From assembly GCF_907165215.1 (NCBI RefSeq), contig NZ_CAJRAY010000032.1, positions 1 to 64,000 of the forward strand: DNA of 64,000 nt. Direction: 5' to 3'. This document shows, piece after piece, positions 19,594-27,420 of this stretch (positions within the stretch are counted from its first letter, which is position 1; each line of letters starts with the position of its first letter). A program made the position numbers and the translations under genes. The DNA is from Thermobacillus xylanilyticus. GTDB taxonomy: Bacteria; Bacillota; Bacilli; Paenibacillales; Paenibacillaceae. The notes below the pieces were generated by a model. The model saw only the letters and a list, made by a program, of their open reading frames with translations, was not told where the DNA came from and made no database searches.

Positions 19594-20424
19594 ATGAACG
19601 AGGAGCGCCGCAGAACGATCATCCGTGAGATCGACTATTGGCAGAAAAACAAACTGTTGCCGGATCAGTATTGCGATTTCCTGATGAATCTGTACAAGAC
19701 AGACGAAGAGATCGGGCGTCCCTCGTCCGGATGGGCGGGGCGCGCGGTGTCCGTCGTCAACGGAGCAAGCGGAAAGCAGTGGCTTCTTGCTTTTGGAATC
19801 TTTTCCGTGGTCTGTCTTGTCATCCTTTATTTTAGCGTGTTTCACCCCGTATTGCAAACCGCGCTGACGCTCTTCGCCGTCGTGCTGCTGCTCTATTTCG
19901 GACTGAAGCGCCGCCGCGCGAGCGAACCGGTCGGGCTGACGCTGATCGGCCTCGGCATGCTGACGCTGCTGGTCGCAGGGATCGTCATGCTGCAGCTTCA
20001 CGGGCTGGACACGCCGATGTGGACGGCGCTGTTCCTGACCGGCTGCGGCCTGTTCTGGATCGTGTTCGGCATCGCGGCGCGGTTCCCGGTGCTGCACTAT
20101 GTCGGCTGGCTCGCGATCTTCCTGGTCTACGCGATACTGCTGGCGCGGGGCGGCGAGCACCCGAAGTGGTACGAAGTGCAGCTCTTCTGGCTGCCCGCCT
20201 CCTTCGTCTTCGGCTGGTTCAGCTGGTTCGTCCATCGCTGGTCGAAGCCTTCTTCCGCGGTGCTGTTCGCCGCGGCGGCGACGCTCTGGTTCATGCCGGA
20301 GCTGTATGCCGCGATCCTGATGAACCAGCCTCCCTGGATTCAGCTGGCGCTCATCGCGAAGATCGCGGCCGGCGGCAGTCTCATCTTCGCGCTGCGCAAG
20401 CAATGGACGGTGTGGGTGGCATGA
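19594..20424 (+). CDS. multi-pass membrane protein of unknown function
   Basis: I do not recognise a characterised family. The 276-residue protein has a charged cytoplasmic N-terminus (MNEERRRTIIREIDYWQKNKLLPDQYCDFLMNLYKTDEE), a form also seen at the start of some DUF2157-like proteins. About eight hydrophobic segments follow from residue 65 to the end. The start ATG at 19594 follows GGAAAGGA; a GTG at 19558 would add 12 residues. It sits between sigA and trmK and overlaps trmK by four bases, so it is probably co-translated with it. The position is not that of a known B. subtilis gene. Confidence 0.75.
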   Translation: MNEERRRTIIREIDYWQKNKLLPDQYCDFLMNLYKTDEEIGRPSSGWAGRAVSVVNGASGKQWLLAFGIFSVVCLVILYFSVFHPVLQTALTLFAVVLLLYFGLKRRRASEPVGLTLIGLGMLTLLVAGIVMLQLHGLDTPMWTALFLTGCGLFWIVFGIAARFPVLHYVGWLAIFLVYAILLARGGEHPKWYEVQLFWLPASFVFGWFSWFVHRWSKPSSAVLFAAAATLWFMPELYAAILMNQPPWIQLALIAKIAAGGSLIFALRKQWTVWVA

Positions 20425-21227
20425 AGACAGCGGCAAATGCGGCGGGACGGATGTTGTCAAAGCGGCTTCAGGCGATTGCGGACCTGGTACCGCCGGGCGC
20501 GCGCGTCGCGGACATCGGATCGGATCACGCGCTGCTTCCGGCCTGGCTGGTGTCCGCCGGCAAGTCGCCTTGCGCGGTCGCCGGCGAAGTGCGCGACGGC
20601 CCGCTGAAGGCGTCGGCGGCCCGCATAAAGGAAGACGGGCTGGCGGACCTTGTGGCGGTCCGCAAGGGCGACGGGCTGGCCGTCGTCGCGCCCGGAGAAG
20701 TCGATTGCGTCGTCATCGCGGGCATGGGCGGCGCCCTGATCGCCTCGATCCTGGAGGCGGGAGCGGCGGCGGGCAAGCTTGAAGGGGTGCGCACGCTGGT
20801 GCTGCAGCCGAATGTCGGGGAAGACCTCGTCCGGCGATGGATTCTGGACAAGGGATGGTATTTGGCGGCCGAGCGGATCGTGGAGGAAGACGGCCGATGG
20901 TACGAAATTTTGGCGGCGCAGCGGGTGCCGGATGCGGACGGGCTCAATTCCGCCTTGTACAATGCGTCGTTCCTCAAGCTCGACCTGCCGGCCGAACGGA
21001 AAAAGGAACTGCTGCTGCGCATGGGACCGTGGCTGCTCCGCCAGCCGGATGAACGGTTGGCCGGCAAATGGCGGTCGGAACTTGAAAAGCTTGCGTTCAT
21101 CAGCCGGCAGATCGAACGTTCCGATTCGCCGGATGCGGCAAGGCGCAGGCAGGAAGTGCTCGAGGAGATCAAGTTGATCGGGGAGGTGATGGCATGTTTG
21201 CAAGCGGACAATTCGTCGTCCAGCTGA
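20421..21227 (+). CDS. trmK: tRNA (adenine-22-N1)-methyltransferase TrmK
   Basis: Methylates A22 of tRNA using S-adenosylmethionine. Recognised by similarity to B. subtilis TrmK (YqfN): LSKRLQAIADLVPPGARVADIGSDHALLPAWLV and the loop VDCVVIAGMGGALIASILEAG. From 20421 the length is 268 residues; an in-frame ATG at 20451 (MLSKRLQ) is an alternative. The 3' end runs 34 bases into the next gene in another frame. TrmK and the Nif3-like gene are neighbours across Bacilli. Confidence 0.93.
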   Translation: MKTAANAAGRMLSKRLQAIADLVPPGARVADIGSDHALLPAWLVSAGKSPCAVAGEVRDGPLKASAARIKEDGLADLVAVRKGDGLAVVAPGEVDCVVIAGMGGALIASILEAGAAAGKLEGVRTLVLQPNVGEDLVRRWILDKGWYLAAERIVEEDGRWYEILAAQRVPDADGLNSALYNASFLKLDLPAERKKELLLRMGPWLLRQPDERLAGKWRSELEKLAFISRQIERSDSPDAARRRQEVLEEIKLIGEVMACLQADNSSSS

Positions 21228-22309
21228 TGGAGCGGTTCGCGCCGCGGCGGCTGGCGGTCGAAGGCGACCGCATCGGCCTGCAGGTCGGCACGCTGCAGAA
21301 AGAGATTCGCAAGGCGCTCGTGGCGCTTGATGTGACGGATGCGGTCGTCGACGAGGCGATCGCGGCCGGTGTCGATCTCATCATCGCGCACCACGCCGTC
21401 ATTTACCGGCCGCTTCCGGCAATCGACACGTCGACGCCGGCGGGGCGCATTTATGAGAAGCTGATCAAGAACGACATCGCGGTCTACGTGGCGCATACGA
21501 ATCTGGACACGGCGGAAGGCGGCATGAACGACTGGATGGCCGATGCTTTGGGCATCGAGTCCGAAGGCTGCCTGGAGGAAGTCCACGTCGATCCGCTGCT
21601 CAAGCTGGTCGTCTATGTGCCGGAGACGCACCGCCGGCAGGTGCAGGAAGCGGTCTGGCGAGCGGGTGCCGGACAGATCGGGGAGTACGATTGCTGCAGT
21701 TTTGAGGTGAAAGGCACCGGCACGTTCCGCCCGGGCGAGGGAACGAACCCGCACATCGGCACGACCGGCAAGCTGGAGCGGGTGAAGGAAATCCGGATCG
21801 AGACGATTCTGCCCGAGTCGCTCAAGGGGGCGGTTGTGCAAGCGATGCTGAAGGCGCATCCTTACGAGGAGCCGGCGTACGATCTGTTCCCGCTCAAGCT
21901 GCAGGGCAAGGCGAGCGGTCTCGGCCGCTTCGGCCGGCTGAAGGAGCCGGCGACGCTGGAGGCGTTCGCCCGCCATGTGAAGGAGGCATTCGACGTGCCG
22001 TTCGTCCGCGTCGTCGGCGACCCCGACCGGGTCGTCCGGCGGGCCGCCGTGCTCGGCGGCTCCGGGGCGCGCTACATGCGCCATGCGCTGCGGGCCGGCG
22101 CGGACGTGTTCGTCACCGGCGACATCGACTACCACACGGCGCATGACGCGCTGGCCGCCGGCCTGGCCATCGTCGATCCGGGGCACAATGCGGAGAAGAT
22201 CATGAAGGCGAAGACGGCCGAGCGGCTGGCGAAGGATCTCGCCGCGGCGGGGTATCTGACCGAGGTGATCCCGTCGGCCGTGCCGACCGAGCCGTTCCGG
22301 CTCATGTAG
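21194..22309 (+). CDS. Nif3-like dinuclear metal centre hexameric protein (YqfO)
   Basis: Member of the Nif3/GTP cyclohydrolase I type 2-like family, forming toroidal hexamers with a two-metal site. Metal-binding residues are visible in LIIAHHAVIYRPL (two His), AHTNLDTAEGGMN (His, Asp) and VDPGHNAEK (His, Glu). At 371 residues it has the PII/CutA-like insert typical of the Gram-positive form (about 125-240). It overlaps trmK by 34 bases, which suggests coupling. The biochemical role of the family is not settled. Confidence 0.93.
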   Translation: MFASGQFVVQLMERFAPRRLAVEGDRIGLQVGTLQKEIRKALVALDVTDAVVDEAIAAGVDLIIAHHAVIYRPLPAIDTSTPAGRIYEKLIKNDIAVYVAHTNLDTAEGGMNDWMADALGIESEGCLEEVHVDPLLKLVVYVPETHRRQVQEAVWRAGAGQIGEYDCCSFEVKGTGTFRPGEGTNPHIGTTGKLERVKEIRIETILPESLKGAVVQAMLKAHPYEEPAYDLFPLKLQGKASGLGRFGRLKEPATLEAFARHVKEAFDVPFVRVVGDPDRVVRRAAVLGGSGARYMRHALRAGADVFVTGDIDYHTAHDALAAGLAIVDPGHNAEKIMKAKTAERLAKDLAAAGYLTEVIPSAVPTEPFRLM

Positions 22310-22395
22310 GCGGAAACGAAACGACATTCCGTTACACCGGAGCTAAGGCAAGCTGCCTGCCGCAATAAATTCACCATGTTGGCCGATATTTACGG

Positions 22396-22424
22396 TTGAG
22401 CTTTCATTCAGCAGCATGTATACT
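22396..22424 (+). promoter_or_regulatory. SigA promoter of rnpB
   Basis: TTGAGC (22396-22401), a 17-base spacer and TATACT (22419-22424). The predicted start near 22431 coincides with the 5' end of the RNase P RNA P1 helix. Confidence 0.88.
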
Positions 22425-22430
22425 GGAGGA

Positions 22431-22850
22431 TGCGTCGGAAAGTCTGACAGACAATCGCCGGCGGCCTTTGTTGCCGCGGGAGGAAAGTCCGGGCTCCGCA
22501 GGGCAGGATGCTGGATAACGTCCAGTCGGCGCGAGCCGAAGGATAGTGCCACAGAAATGGACCGCCGATGGCCGGCTTCACGCCGGCACAGGCAAGGGTG
22601 GAACCGTGGTGTAAGAGACCACGAGCGGCGTTGGTGACAACGCGGCTGGTAAACCCCATCCGGAGCAAGACCGAGAGAACGCGGCGGCCTCGGAGCCGCA
22701 GCCCTTGCCCGGGGCGCGTTCGGGTTGGTCGCTTGAGCTGCGCAGCAATGCGCAGCCTAGATAGATGATTGTCGCTTCCATCGTGGGAGGGTCGTTCCCG
22801 TTATACCACCGGAAGTACAGAACCCGGCTTATGGCAGGCTTTCCGCAACG
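22431..22850 (+). ncRNA. rnpB: RNase P RNA, B type
   Basis: Catalytic RNA of ribonuclease P, which matures the 5' ends of tRNAs. Conserved regions are in order: GAGGAAAGTCCGGGCTCC near 22481, AGGGTGGAACCGTGGTG, GGTAAACCCCATCCGGAGCA near 22650, and ACAGAACCCGGCTTA near 22817. Helix P1 pairs CGGAAAGTCTG (22436-22446) with CAGGCTTTCCG (22835-22845), with one G-U pair, fixing both ends to within a few bases. The length of about 420 is normal for the Bacillus type. Frames through this region are not coding. Confidence 0.97.
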
Positions 22851-22901
22851 GTCTATCGATGCCGGCTGCATCGGACAGCCGGAATATCCCGAAAAACATG
22901 C

Positions 22902-22946
22902 AGAGCCTTCGGCCTGTCCTCGCGAGAGGACCGGTCCGAAGGCTCT
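22902..22946. terminator. hairpin between rnpB and the subtilase gene, probable two-way terminator
   Basis: An 11-bp perfect outer stem (AGAGCCTTCGG 22902-22912 with CCGAAGGCTCT 22936-22946) encloses a second stem (GTCCT/AGGAC). On the minus strand it is followed by GCATGTTTTTCGG, a T-rich tail for the subtilase gene. On the plus strand the tail is TGTTCATTT. It lies between convergent units. Confidence 0.65.
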
Positions 22947-22961
22947 TGTTCATTTCGCCGG

Positions 22962-24932
22962 TCATTCCGCCTCGCCAAAACCGAACCGATGCCGGAGCGT
23001 CTCGATTCGGCGCTCGAAATTGAGCCGGAATCCGCCGAGCGTGTTCGCGGTCTGGTCGGCCGCTTTCAGGGCGCGCATGACATCGATCCTGCCGTAGCCG
23101 AAGTAGATGTCGCGGCCCTTGTCGCCGAGGTCGACGGCCGTCTTCCGCATGATGTCCATCACTTCTTCGTTCGTCAGGTCCGGGTTGACGGACTTGATCA
23201 ACGCGGCGAGCGCGGCGGCATGCGGACTGGCCATCGACGTGCCGGACAGCGCGGCGTACTGGTTGCCCGGATAGGTGCTCGCAATCGCGTCGCCGGGAGC
23301 CGCCGCGTCGATGTAATCCCCGTAGTTCGAATAGGGGGCTTTGTTGTCCTCGGCATCCGTCGCGGCCACCGCGAACACTTCGGGATACGCCGCCGGATAG
23401 CCCGGCTGGTCGGTATTGTCGTTGCCGCTCGCCGCGACGAGCACGACGCCGCGGTCATGGGCGTACCGGATCGCATCGTGAAGAAACTGGGCCGAAGCAT
23501 AGTTGCCGAGGCTCATGTTAATGACATCGGCGCCGTGGTCCGTCGCCCAAATGATGCCTTCCGCGACCGAATAGGTCGTGCCGGATCCGGAGCTGTCGAG
23601 CACTTTCACGGGCATGATGCGGCCCCGCCAGGACAGGCCGGCGACGCCTTCGCCGTTGTTGACCGTGGCCGCGATGATGCCCGCGACGTGCGTGCCATGG
23701 CCCACGTCGTCTTCCGGATCGCCTTCGCCGACCAGATTGATCCCTTCCGCAATCCGGCCCTTCAAATCCGGATGATCAAGTTGGACGCCCGTGTCCAGCA
23801 CCGCGATGACGATGTCGTCGCTGCCGCGCGAGAGCGCCCAGCCGCGTTCCGTCTCGATCGCCGGCAAGTTCCACTGGTAAGCGTTGTACAGCAGGTCATT
23901 CGGCACGATCGCGTCGCCGGTTGCATCCGCACCGTTTTCCGCCCGAACCTTGAACCCCTCGCGGTCCGACGCCCCGGTCCCGCTCTTCGCGCCGTCCGCT
24001 CTCAAGGCCTGTCCCCGCAGTCCGTTCGCCAGATACAGATAATGCGGTTCGACGTACACCGGATTCCAGCGCTCGCGGAAATAGGCAATCAGGTCTTCCG
24101 TCTCCATCGAACGCGAAGTGAACACGCGGGCATATCCCAATTTCCGCACCGAGGCGCCGTCGATATCTTTCATGATCTCCCGGATTTCGGCGTCCGTCGG
24201 TTCCCGGCGGAAGCGGACGACGGCCTCATTGATATGATAATGGCTCGCCGAGCCGTTGTCCTCGCCGGTGCGGACCGTAATATCCTCTGTCGAGTTCGGC
24301 TTCGCCGACTCGATCTTGTACCGTCCTTCCGCCGGGTAAGGCACGAGCCGCAGATGCAGCCGCTGCCGGCGCTCCACTTCATCGACAATATCCTGCCGGA
24401 TGATGCCGGTGACGGTTCCGCTGCTATCGGCTGTCGGCACGCCCAGAACGATGTAGCGGCTGCCGTTCACCCGGACGGGTTCGGATACATACGTCCGGCC
24501 CGCCTGCGCTTCCCGCTCGGCCTGCGCAAGCTGCGCGTTCCACGTTTCGCCGCCGCCTTTCGGCATCGCGCCGGCTTCCTTCGCCCTCCCGCCGCTTGCC
24601 TTGAGCCGCACATAGGTCATGTGCGGATGGGCATCCAGCAGATGGCGCAGTTTCTCTTCATCGGCATCCGCACGGAGCGCCCGGAACTCTTTGGAGCATT
24701 CCAGCGTGCACAGCTGCGCGGTCGCCTCCGCGTCCCGCCGGACGGCCTCCAGCTTGAGCCGCTTTTCCTGCGCGGCATTCATCACGGAAGGCCGGCTGCT
24801 TGCGCCGTCTCCGTTTCCTTCGTCCTCCCGCACGCCGATCTGCCAGGGCAGAAAAGCGATCAGCGCCGCCGCGGCTGCGCCCGCCGCCGCCCATCGCAGC
24901 CATTTCGGCCGCAACTTCGGCCTTCTGGACAT
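22962..24932 (-). CDS. membrane-anchored S8 family serine peptidase with long N-terminal ectodomain
   Basis: Subtilisin-type protease (656 residues). A single membrane segment lies at about 11-30. Residues 40-200 form an unusual ectodomain that resembles a PDC/dCache sensor fold (HPHMTYVRL, then YVSEPVRVNGSRYIVLGVPTA). A propeptide-like region follows at about 235-310 (EAVVRFRREPTDAEI ... NPVYVEPHYLYL). The catalytic domain runs from about 345, with D380 (AVLDTGVQLDH), H412 (HGTHVAGII) and S566 (GTSMASP). The start ATG at 24932 follows GGGAGGGG; the upstream open frame to 25058 lacks a site. There is no cell-wall sorting signal. The protease is presumably held on the outer membrane face. The substrate is unknown. 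Confidence 0.9.
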   Translation of the reverse strand: MSRRPKLRPKWLRWAAAGAAAAALIAFLPWQIGVREDEGNGDGASSRPSVMNAAQEKRLKLEAVRRDAEATAQLCTLECSKEFRALRADADEEKLRHLLDAHPHMTYVRLKASGGRAKEAGAMPKGGGETWNAQLAQAEREAQAGRTYVSEPVRVNGSRYIVLGVPTADSSGTVTGIIRQDIVDEVERRQRLHLRLVPYPAEGRYKIESAKPNSTEDITVRTGEDNGSASHYHINEAVVRFRREPTDAEIREIMKDIDGASVRKLGYARVFTSRSMETEDLIAYFRERWNPVYVEPHYLYLANGLRGQALRADGAKSGTGASDREGFKVRAENGADATGDAIVPNDLLYNAYQWNLPAIETERGWALSRGSDDIVIAVLDTGVQLDHPDLKGRIAEGINLVGEGDPEDDVGHGTHVAGIIAATVNNGEGVAGLSWRGRIMPVKVLDSSGSGTTYSVAEGIIWATDHGADVINMSLGNYASAQFLHDAIRYAHDRGVVLVAASGNDNTDQPGYPAAYPEVFAVAATDAEDNKAPYSNYGDYIDAAAPGDAIASTYPGNQYAALSGTSMASPHAAALAALIKSVNPDLTNEEVMDIMRKTAVDLGDKGRDIYFGYGRIDVMRALKAADQTANTLGGFRLNFERRIETLRHRFGFGEAE

Positions 24933-24965
24933 ATCGCGCCCCTCCCGCGTTCGTGATCGAAATCG

Positions 24966-24994
24966 GTTATAGGTTAAGGTCCGCGTCATGAAAA
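24966..24994 (-). promoter_or_regulatory. possible SigA promoter of the subtilase gene
   Basis: On the minus strand TTTTCA, a 17-base spacer and TATAAC, ending about 34 bases before the chosen start codon. The -35 matches only four of six consensus bases. Confidence 0.35.
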
Positions 24995-25096
24995 TATACA
25001 ATCCCAAAGCGAAGCTTATCCTTCCGGAGTACCGCGGGCGGCGGATTTGTGTTAACATGTGGATTAGCCAGTACGGGGAGCGAAAGGAGTCAGCAA

Positions 25097-25597
25097 ATGC
25101 CGTCCGAGAATATCAGACAATTGACCGAATCGGCGCGGGCCAAACTGAAGGAAGCCATTGACCAGCTGGAACCTTTTCTGAACGGATATGCGCTGCGTGA
25201 CCTGACCGGGGAAGACAGCACGCCCGAGACCGTCGCCTTCTACAAAGGGCTGCTCTCGGATCTGCGGCACCTGCTCGTTTTCTCGGAAGTCGTCTATGAG
25301 AAGCTGGGCGTCGTGCTGCGGCGGGCCAATTTTGACGTCGATTTCGCGGAAAGGGCGCTTTATGAGACGTACCATCAATGCGTGAACGCCTATTTCTATC
25401 CGAAGAATGAAGGCTACTCGGAAGACGGCCGCTATGCGTACACCGGCCAGGACGCGATCCGGTTCCGCGTCAAGCCGGTGCGACCGGCGCGGGACATCGT
25501 GCTCGGCATCGCGAAAATTTTCGAGGATCTGCGCGAAGAGCTGGCCTACTATGAGAGCGAGTATCTGATCCGGCGGAGGATGCAGGGGCAAAAATAA
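25097..25597 (+). CDS. ypuI: YpuI family protein (DUF3907)
   Basis: A 166-residue cytoplasmic protein resembling B. subtilis YpuI. It is predicted largely helical with a conserved aromatic/acidic core (YETYHQCVNAYFYPKNEGYSEDGR). There is no signal peptide or membrane segment. The start ATG at 25097 follows AAAGGAG by seven bases. It is divergent from the subtilase gene. The function is unknown; membership rests on remembered sequence pattern and length. Confidence 0.82.
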   Translation: MPSENIRQLTESARAKLKEAIDQLEPFLNGYALRDLTGEDSTPETVAFYKGLLSDLRHLLVFSEVVYEKLGVVLRRANFDVDFAERALYETYHQCVNAYFYPKNEGYSEDGRYAYTGQDAIRFRVKPVRPARDIVLGIAKIFEDLREELAYYESEYLIRRRMQGQK

Positions 25598-25649
25598 GGC
25601 AGGCATACGGCGCACCCGCGAAGGGCAACTTGATAGCGGGGGTGATCGC

Positions 25650-25859
25650 ATGCCTGAAGGCGTCATTTGCAGCGTAAGCAACTGCACCTATTGGGCGAAG
25701 GGCAACCGTTGCGCGGCCGAGGAGATCATGGTCGACATCGACCGCTACGCCCGGGCCGACTACGGTTCGGAATTCGCGGACTTCGACACGCAGCGTCGGG
25801 AGACGGCCTCCGATTCCTCCGTTACGTGCTGCCACACCTTCCGTCCGAAGGAAGGCTGA
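25650..25859 (+). CDS. DUF1540 domain protein
   Basis: A small protein (69 residues) with the cysteine pattern of DUF1540: CSVSNCTYWAKGNRCAAEEIMV and, near the end, TCCHTFRP. The five cysteines suggest metal binding. The middle is acidic and Tyr-rich. The start ATG at 25650 follows GGGGGTGAT. Many DUF1540 genes in spore formers are sporulation-associated, but no sporulation promoter was seen here. Confidence 0.85.
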   Translation: MPEGVICSVSNCTYWAKGNRCAAEEIMVDIDRYARADYGSEFADFDTQRRETASDSSVTCCHTFRPKEG

Positions 25860-25864
25860 TCCGG

Positions 25865-26335
25865 ATGGGCAGCCATCCGAAAGGCGGAGCGGACGGTGCC
25901 AAGAATCGGAAGCGGGAGGTGGACGAAGACTTCTCCGGGCTGAACCCGGAACTGCCGGCGGCGAACGACGATGACGCAGCCGGGCGCAGGGCGGCGAAGG
26001 CGCAGGACGATGCGGAGATGGCCGCGGAGTTTGCCGCGCCCGACGCGCCGCGCGAACGCCGGCAGACGGACGGACCCGCAGATTCGGACAGGCGCCGGTC
26101 CGAACCGGGCACGGCGGCTTCCGACGCGGGCCGCGCCACGGGGCTGTTCGCGCTCGCGATCGCCATCGCCTCGCTGTTCGTATGGCCGCTGCCGCTCGGG
26201 CTGACCGCCGCGATTCTCGGCTGGTTCAGCTTCCGAGAAGGCGCGCGCGGGCTGGGCGTCTGGACCATCACCATCGGGCTGGTGGCGGTGCTGACGCAAC
26301 TCGTCCTCATACCGATCTATGCCGCATGGTCATGA
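25865..26335 (+). CDS. small membrane protein with acidic/basic N-terminal tail
   Basis: No recognised family with certainty. Of 156 residues, the first 90 are polar, Asp/Arg/Ala-rich and probably disordered. Two hydrophobic segments follow (about 92-120 and 127-152) around the turn GWFSFREGARGLGVW, a layout similar to DUF4190-type proteins. The ATG at 25865 lies ten bases after GGAAGG, inside the end of the preceding unit, so it is probably co-transcribed with the DUF1540 gene. An intrinsic terminator follows. Confidence 0.72.
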   Translation: MGSHPKGGADGAKNRKREVDEDFSGLNPELPAANDDDAAGRRAAKAQDDAEMAAEFAAPDAPRERRQTDGPADSDRRRSEPGTAASDAGRATGLFALAIAIASLFVWPLPLGLTAAILGWFSFREGARGLGVWTITIGLVAVLTQLVLIPIYAAWS

Positions 26336-26342
26336 CGCGGCG

Positions 26343-26380
26343 CAAACCGGCGGTACGCCTGGGCGTTCCGCCGGTTTTGC
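26343..26380 (+). terminator. terminator after the small membrane protein gene
   Basis: A stem AAACCGGCGG with CCGCCGGTTT, and inner ACGCC/GGCGT pairing, followed by a short T run (26375-26378). Confidence 0.72.
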
Positions 26381-26446
26381 TGTGCGCATGGCCGCACGCG
26401 CGCGCCTCGCGGTCAACAGACTCTGGCAACGACGGGCCAAAACGTG

Positions 26447-26452
26447 TACAAT
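26447..26452 (+). promoter_or_regulatory. -10 element for the lytic transglycosylase gene
   Basis: TACAAT lies 38 bases before the start codon. CTGGCA 18 bases upstream (26423-26428) is a weak -35. Confidence 0.45.
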
Positions 26453-26490
26453 GGTAAGGTGAGACAAGCATGCGTTATGGAGGGGACGTC

Positions 26491-27225
26491 ATGAGCACCG
26501 TCTTCGAACCGCAAAGCATCGGCATTGATCCGCGCACGTTCAGCGCGCTGCTGCGGCTGCAGCTGGCATCCTATGCCGATTCATCGGGCAGAACGGATTC
26601 CGGATACGGATCGCTGTTCGAGACGCTGCTCGGCGGGCTGCTGACCGGCGGCAGCGCGATGACGTCCGCCATTGGTTACGGCTCAGGCCTGATCAATTAC
26701 CCGGCATCGCTCTACTCCGGCACACTCTATTCCGAAAATCTCATGCCGATGCTCATCCGGCTGCAGAACGCGTCCTCCGGCGGCTCCGTCGGCGGAGCCG
26801 AGAGCCTGTACGACCCGCTGATCCGGCAGTCCGCCGAACGGTACGGCATTGATCCCGCCCTCGTGAAAGCGGTCGTCCGGACGGAATCTTCGTTCAATCC
26901 ACGCGCCGTGTCGCGCGCGGGAGCGAAGGGGCTCATGCAGCTCATGGACGCGACGGCGCGGTCGCTCGGCGTTGCCGATCCGTTCGATCCCGCGCAGAAT
27001 GTGGCGGGCGGCACGCGCTATCTTGCCTGGCTGCTCGGAAAATACGACGGCAATGTGAAAGCCGCGCTCGCCGCGTACAATGCCGGCCCCGGCCGCGTCG
27101 ACCGGCTCGGCATCCTGACGGACGAGGCGTTCGACGAGAAGCGGTCGCTCCTGCCCGAAGAGACGCAGCATTACGTGGCCAAGGTGCTCGATGCGTTCGA
27201 GCGCTACCGTGCGTCTCACGGTTGA
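26491..27225 (+). CDS. lytic transglycosylase (SLT domain)
   Basis: Peptidoglycan-cleaving enzyme of the SLT/GH23 family. Of 244 residues, the C-terminal half is the catalytic domain with AVVRTESSFNPRAVSRAGAKGLMQLM (catalytic Glu in TESSF), GGTRYLAWLL and ALAAYNAGPGRVDR. The N-terminal 110 residues are Gly/Ser-rich without a clear cleavable signal peptide, so export is uncertain. The start ATG at 26491 follows GGAGGGG; 26470 is an in-frame alternative. The gene is a single unit, bounded by terminators at 26343 and 27277. Confidence 0.9.
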   Translation: MSTVFEPQSIGIDPRTFSALLRLQLASYADSSGRTDSGYGSLFETLLGGLLTGGSAMTSAIGYGSGLINYPASLYSGTLYSENLMPMLIRLQNASSGGSVGGAESLYDPLIRQSAERYGIDPALVKAVVRTESSFNPRAVSRAGAKGLMQLMDATARSLGVADPFDPAQNVAGGTRYLAWLLGKYDGNVKAALAAYNAGPGRVDRLGILTDEAFDEKRSLLPEETQHYVAKVLDAFERYRASHG

Positions 27226-27276
27226 CATCCGCGGCGCCGCCATTGAAGCTGCCGCCGCCAAAAGGCCGCAAGCACC

Positions 27277-27304
27277 GACTCCGAGAGGGGTCTTTCCTTT
27301 TTTA
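27277..27304 (+). terminator. terminator after the lytic transglycosylase gene
   Basis: GACTCC (27277-27282), loop GAGA and GGGGTC (27287-27292), then TTTCCTTTTTT. Confidence 0.72.
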
Positions 27305-27420
27305 CGGCTGATCTATCACCGCAAAACGGACGCGCCTTCCGGAAAGAACGGCGTCGGCCGTTTTCGGCACGTGACAAGGGAGCAAGACTTCCGCATTTGA
27401 TCAAGGAAGGGAACACAAGC

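Noticed and set aside
22416-22871. Short open frames on both strands in the 22416-22871 interval
   Set aside because: The interval is RNase P RNA with its conserved regions in order.
25049-25096. N-terminal extension of ypuI, and extension of the subtilase to 25058
   Set aside because: Both extensions lack a ribosome site, while internal ATGs have good ones. They also overlap on opposite strands.
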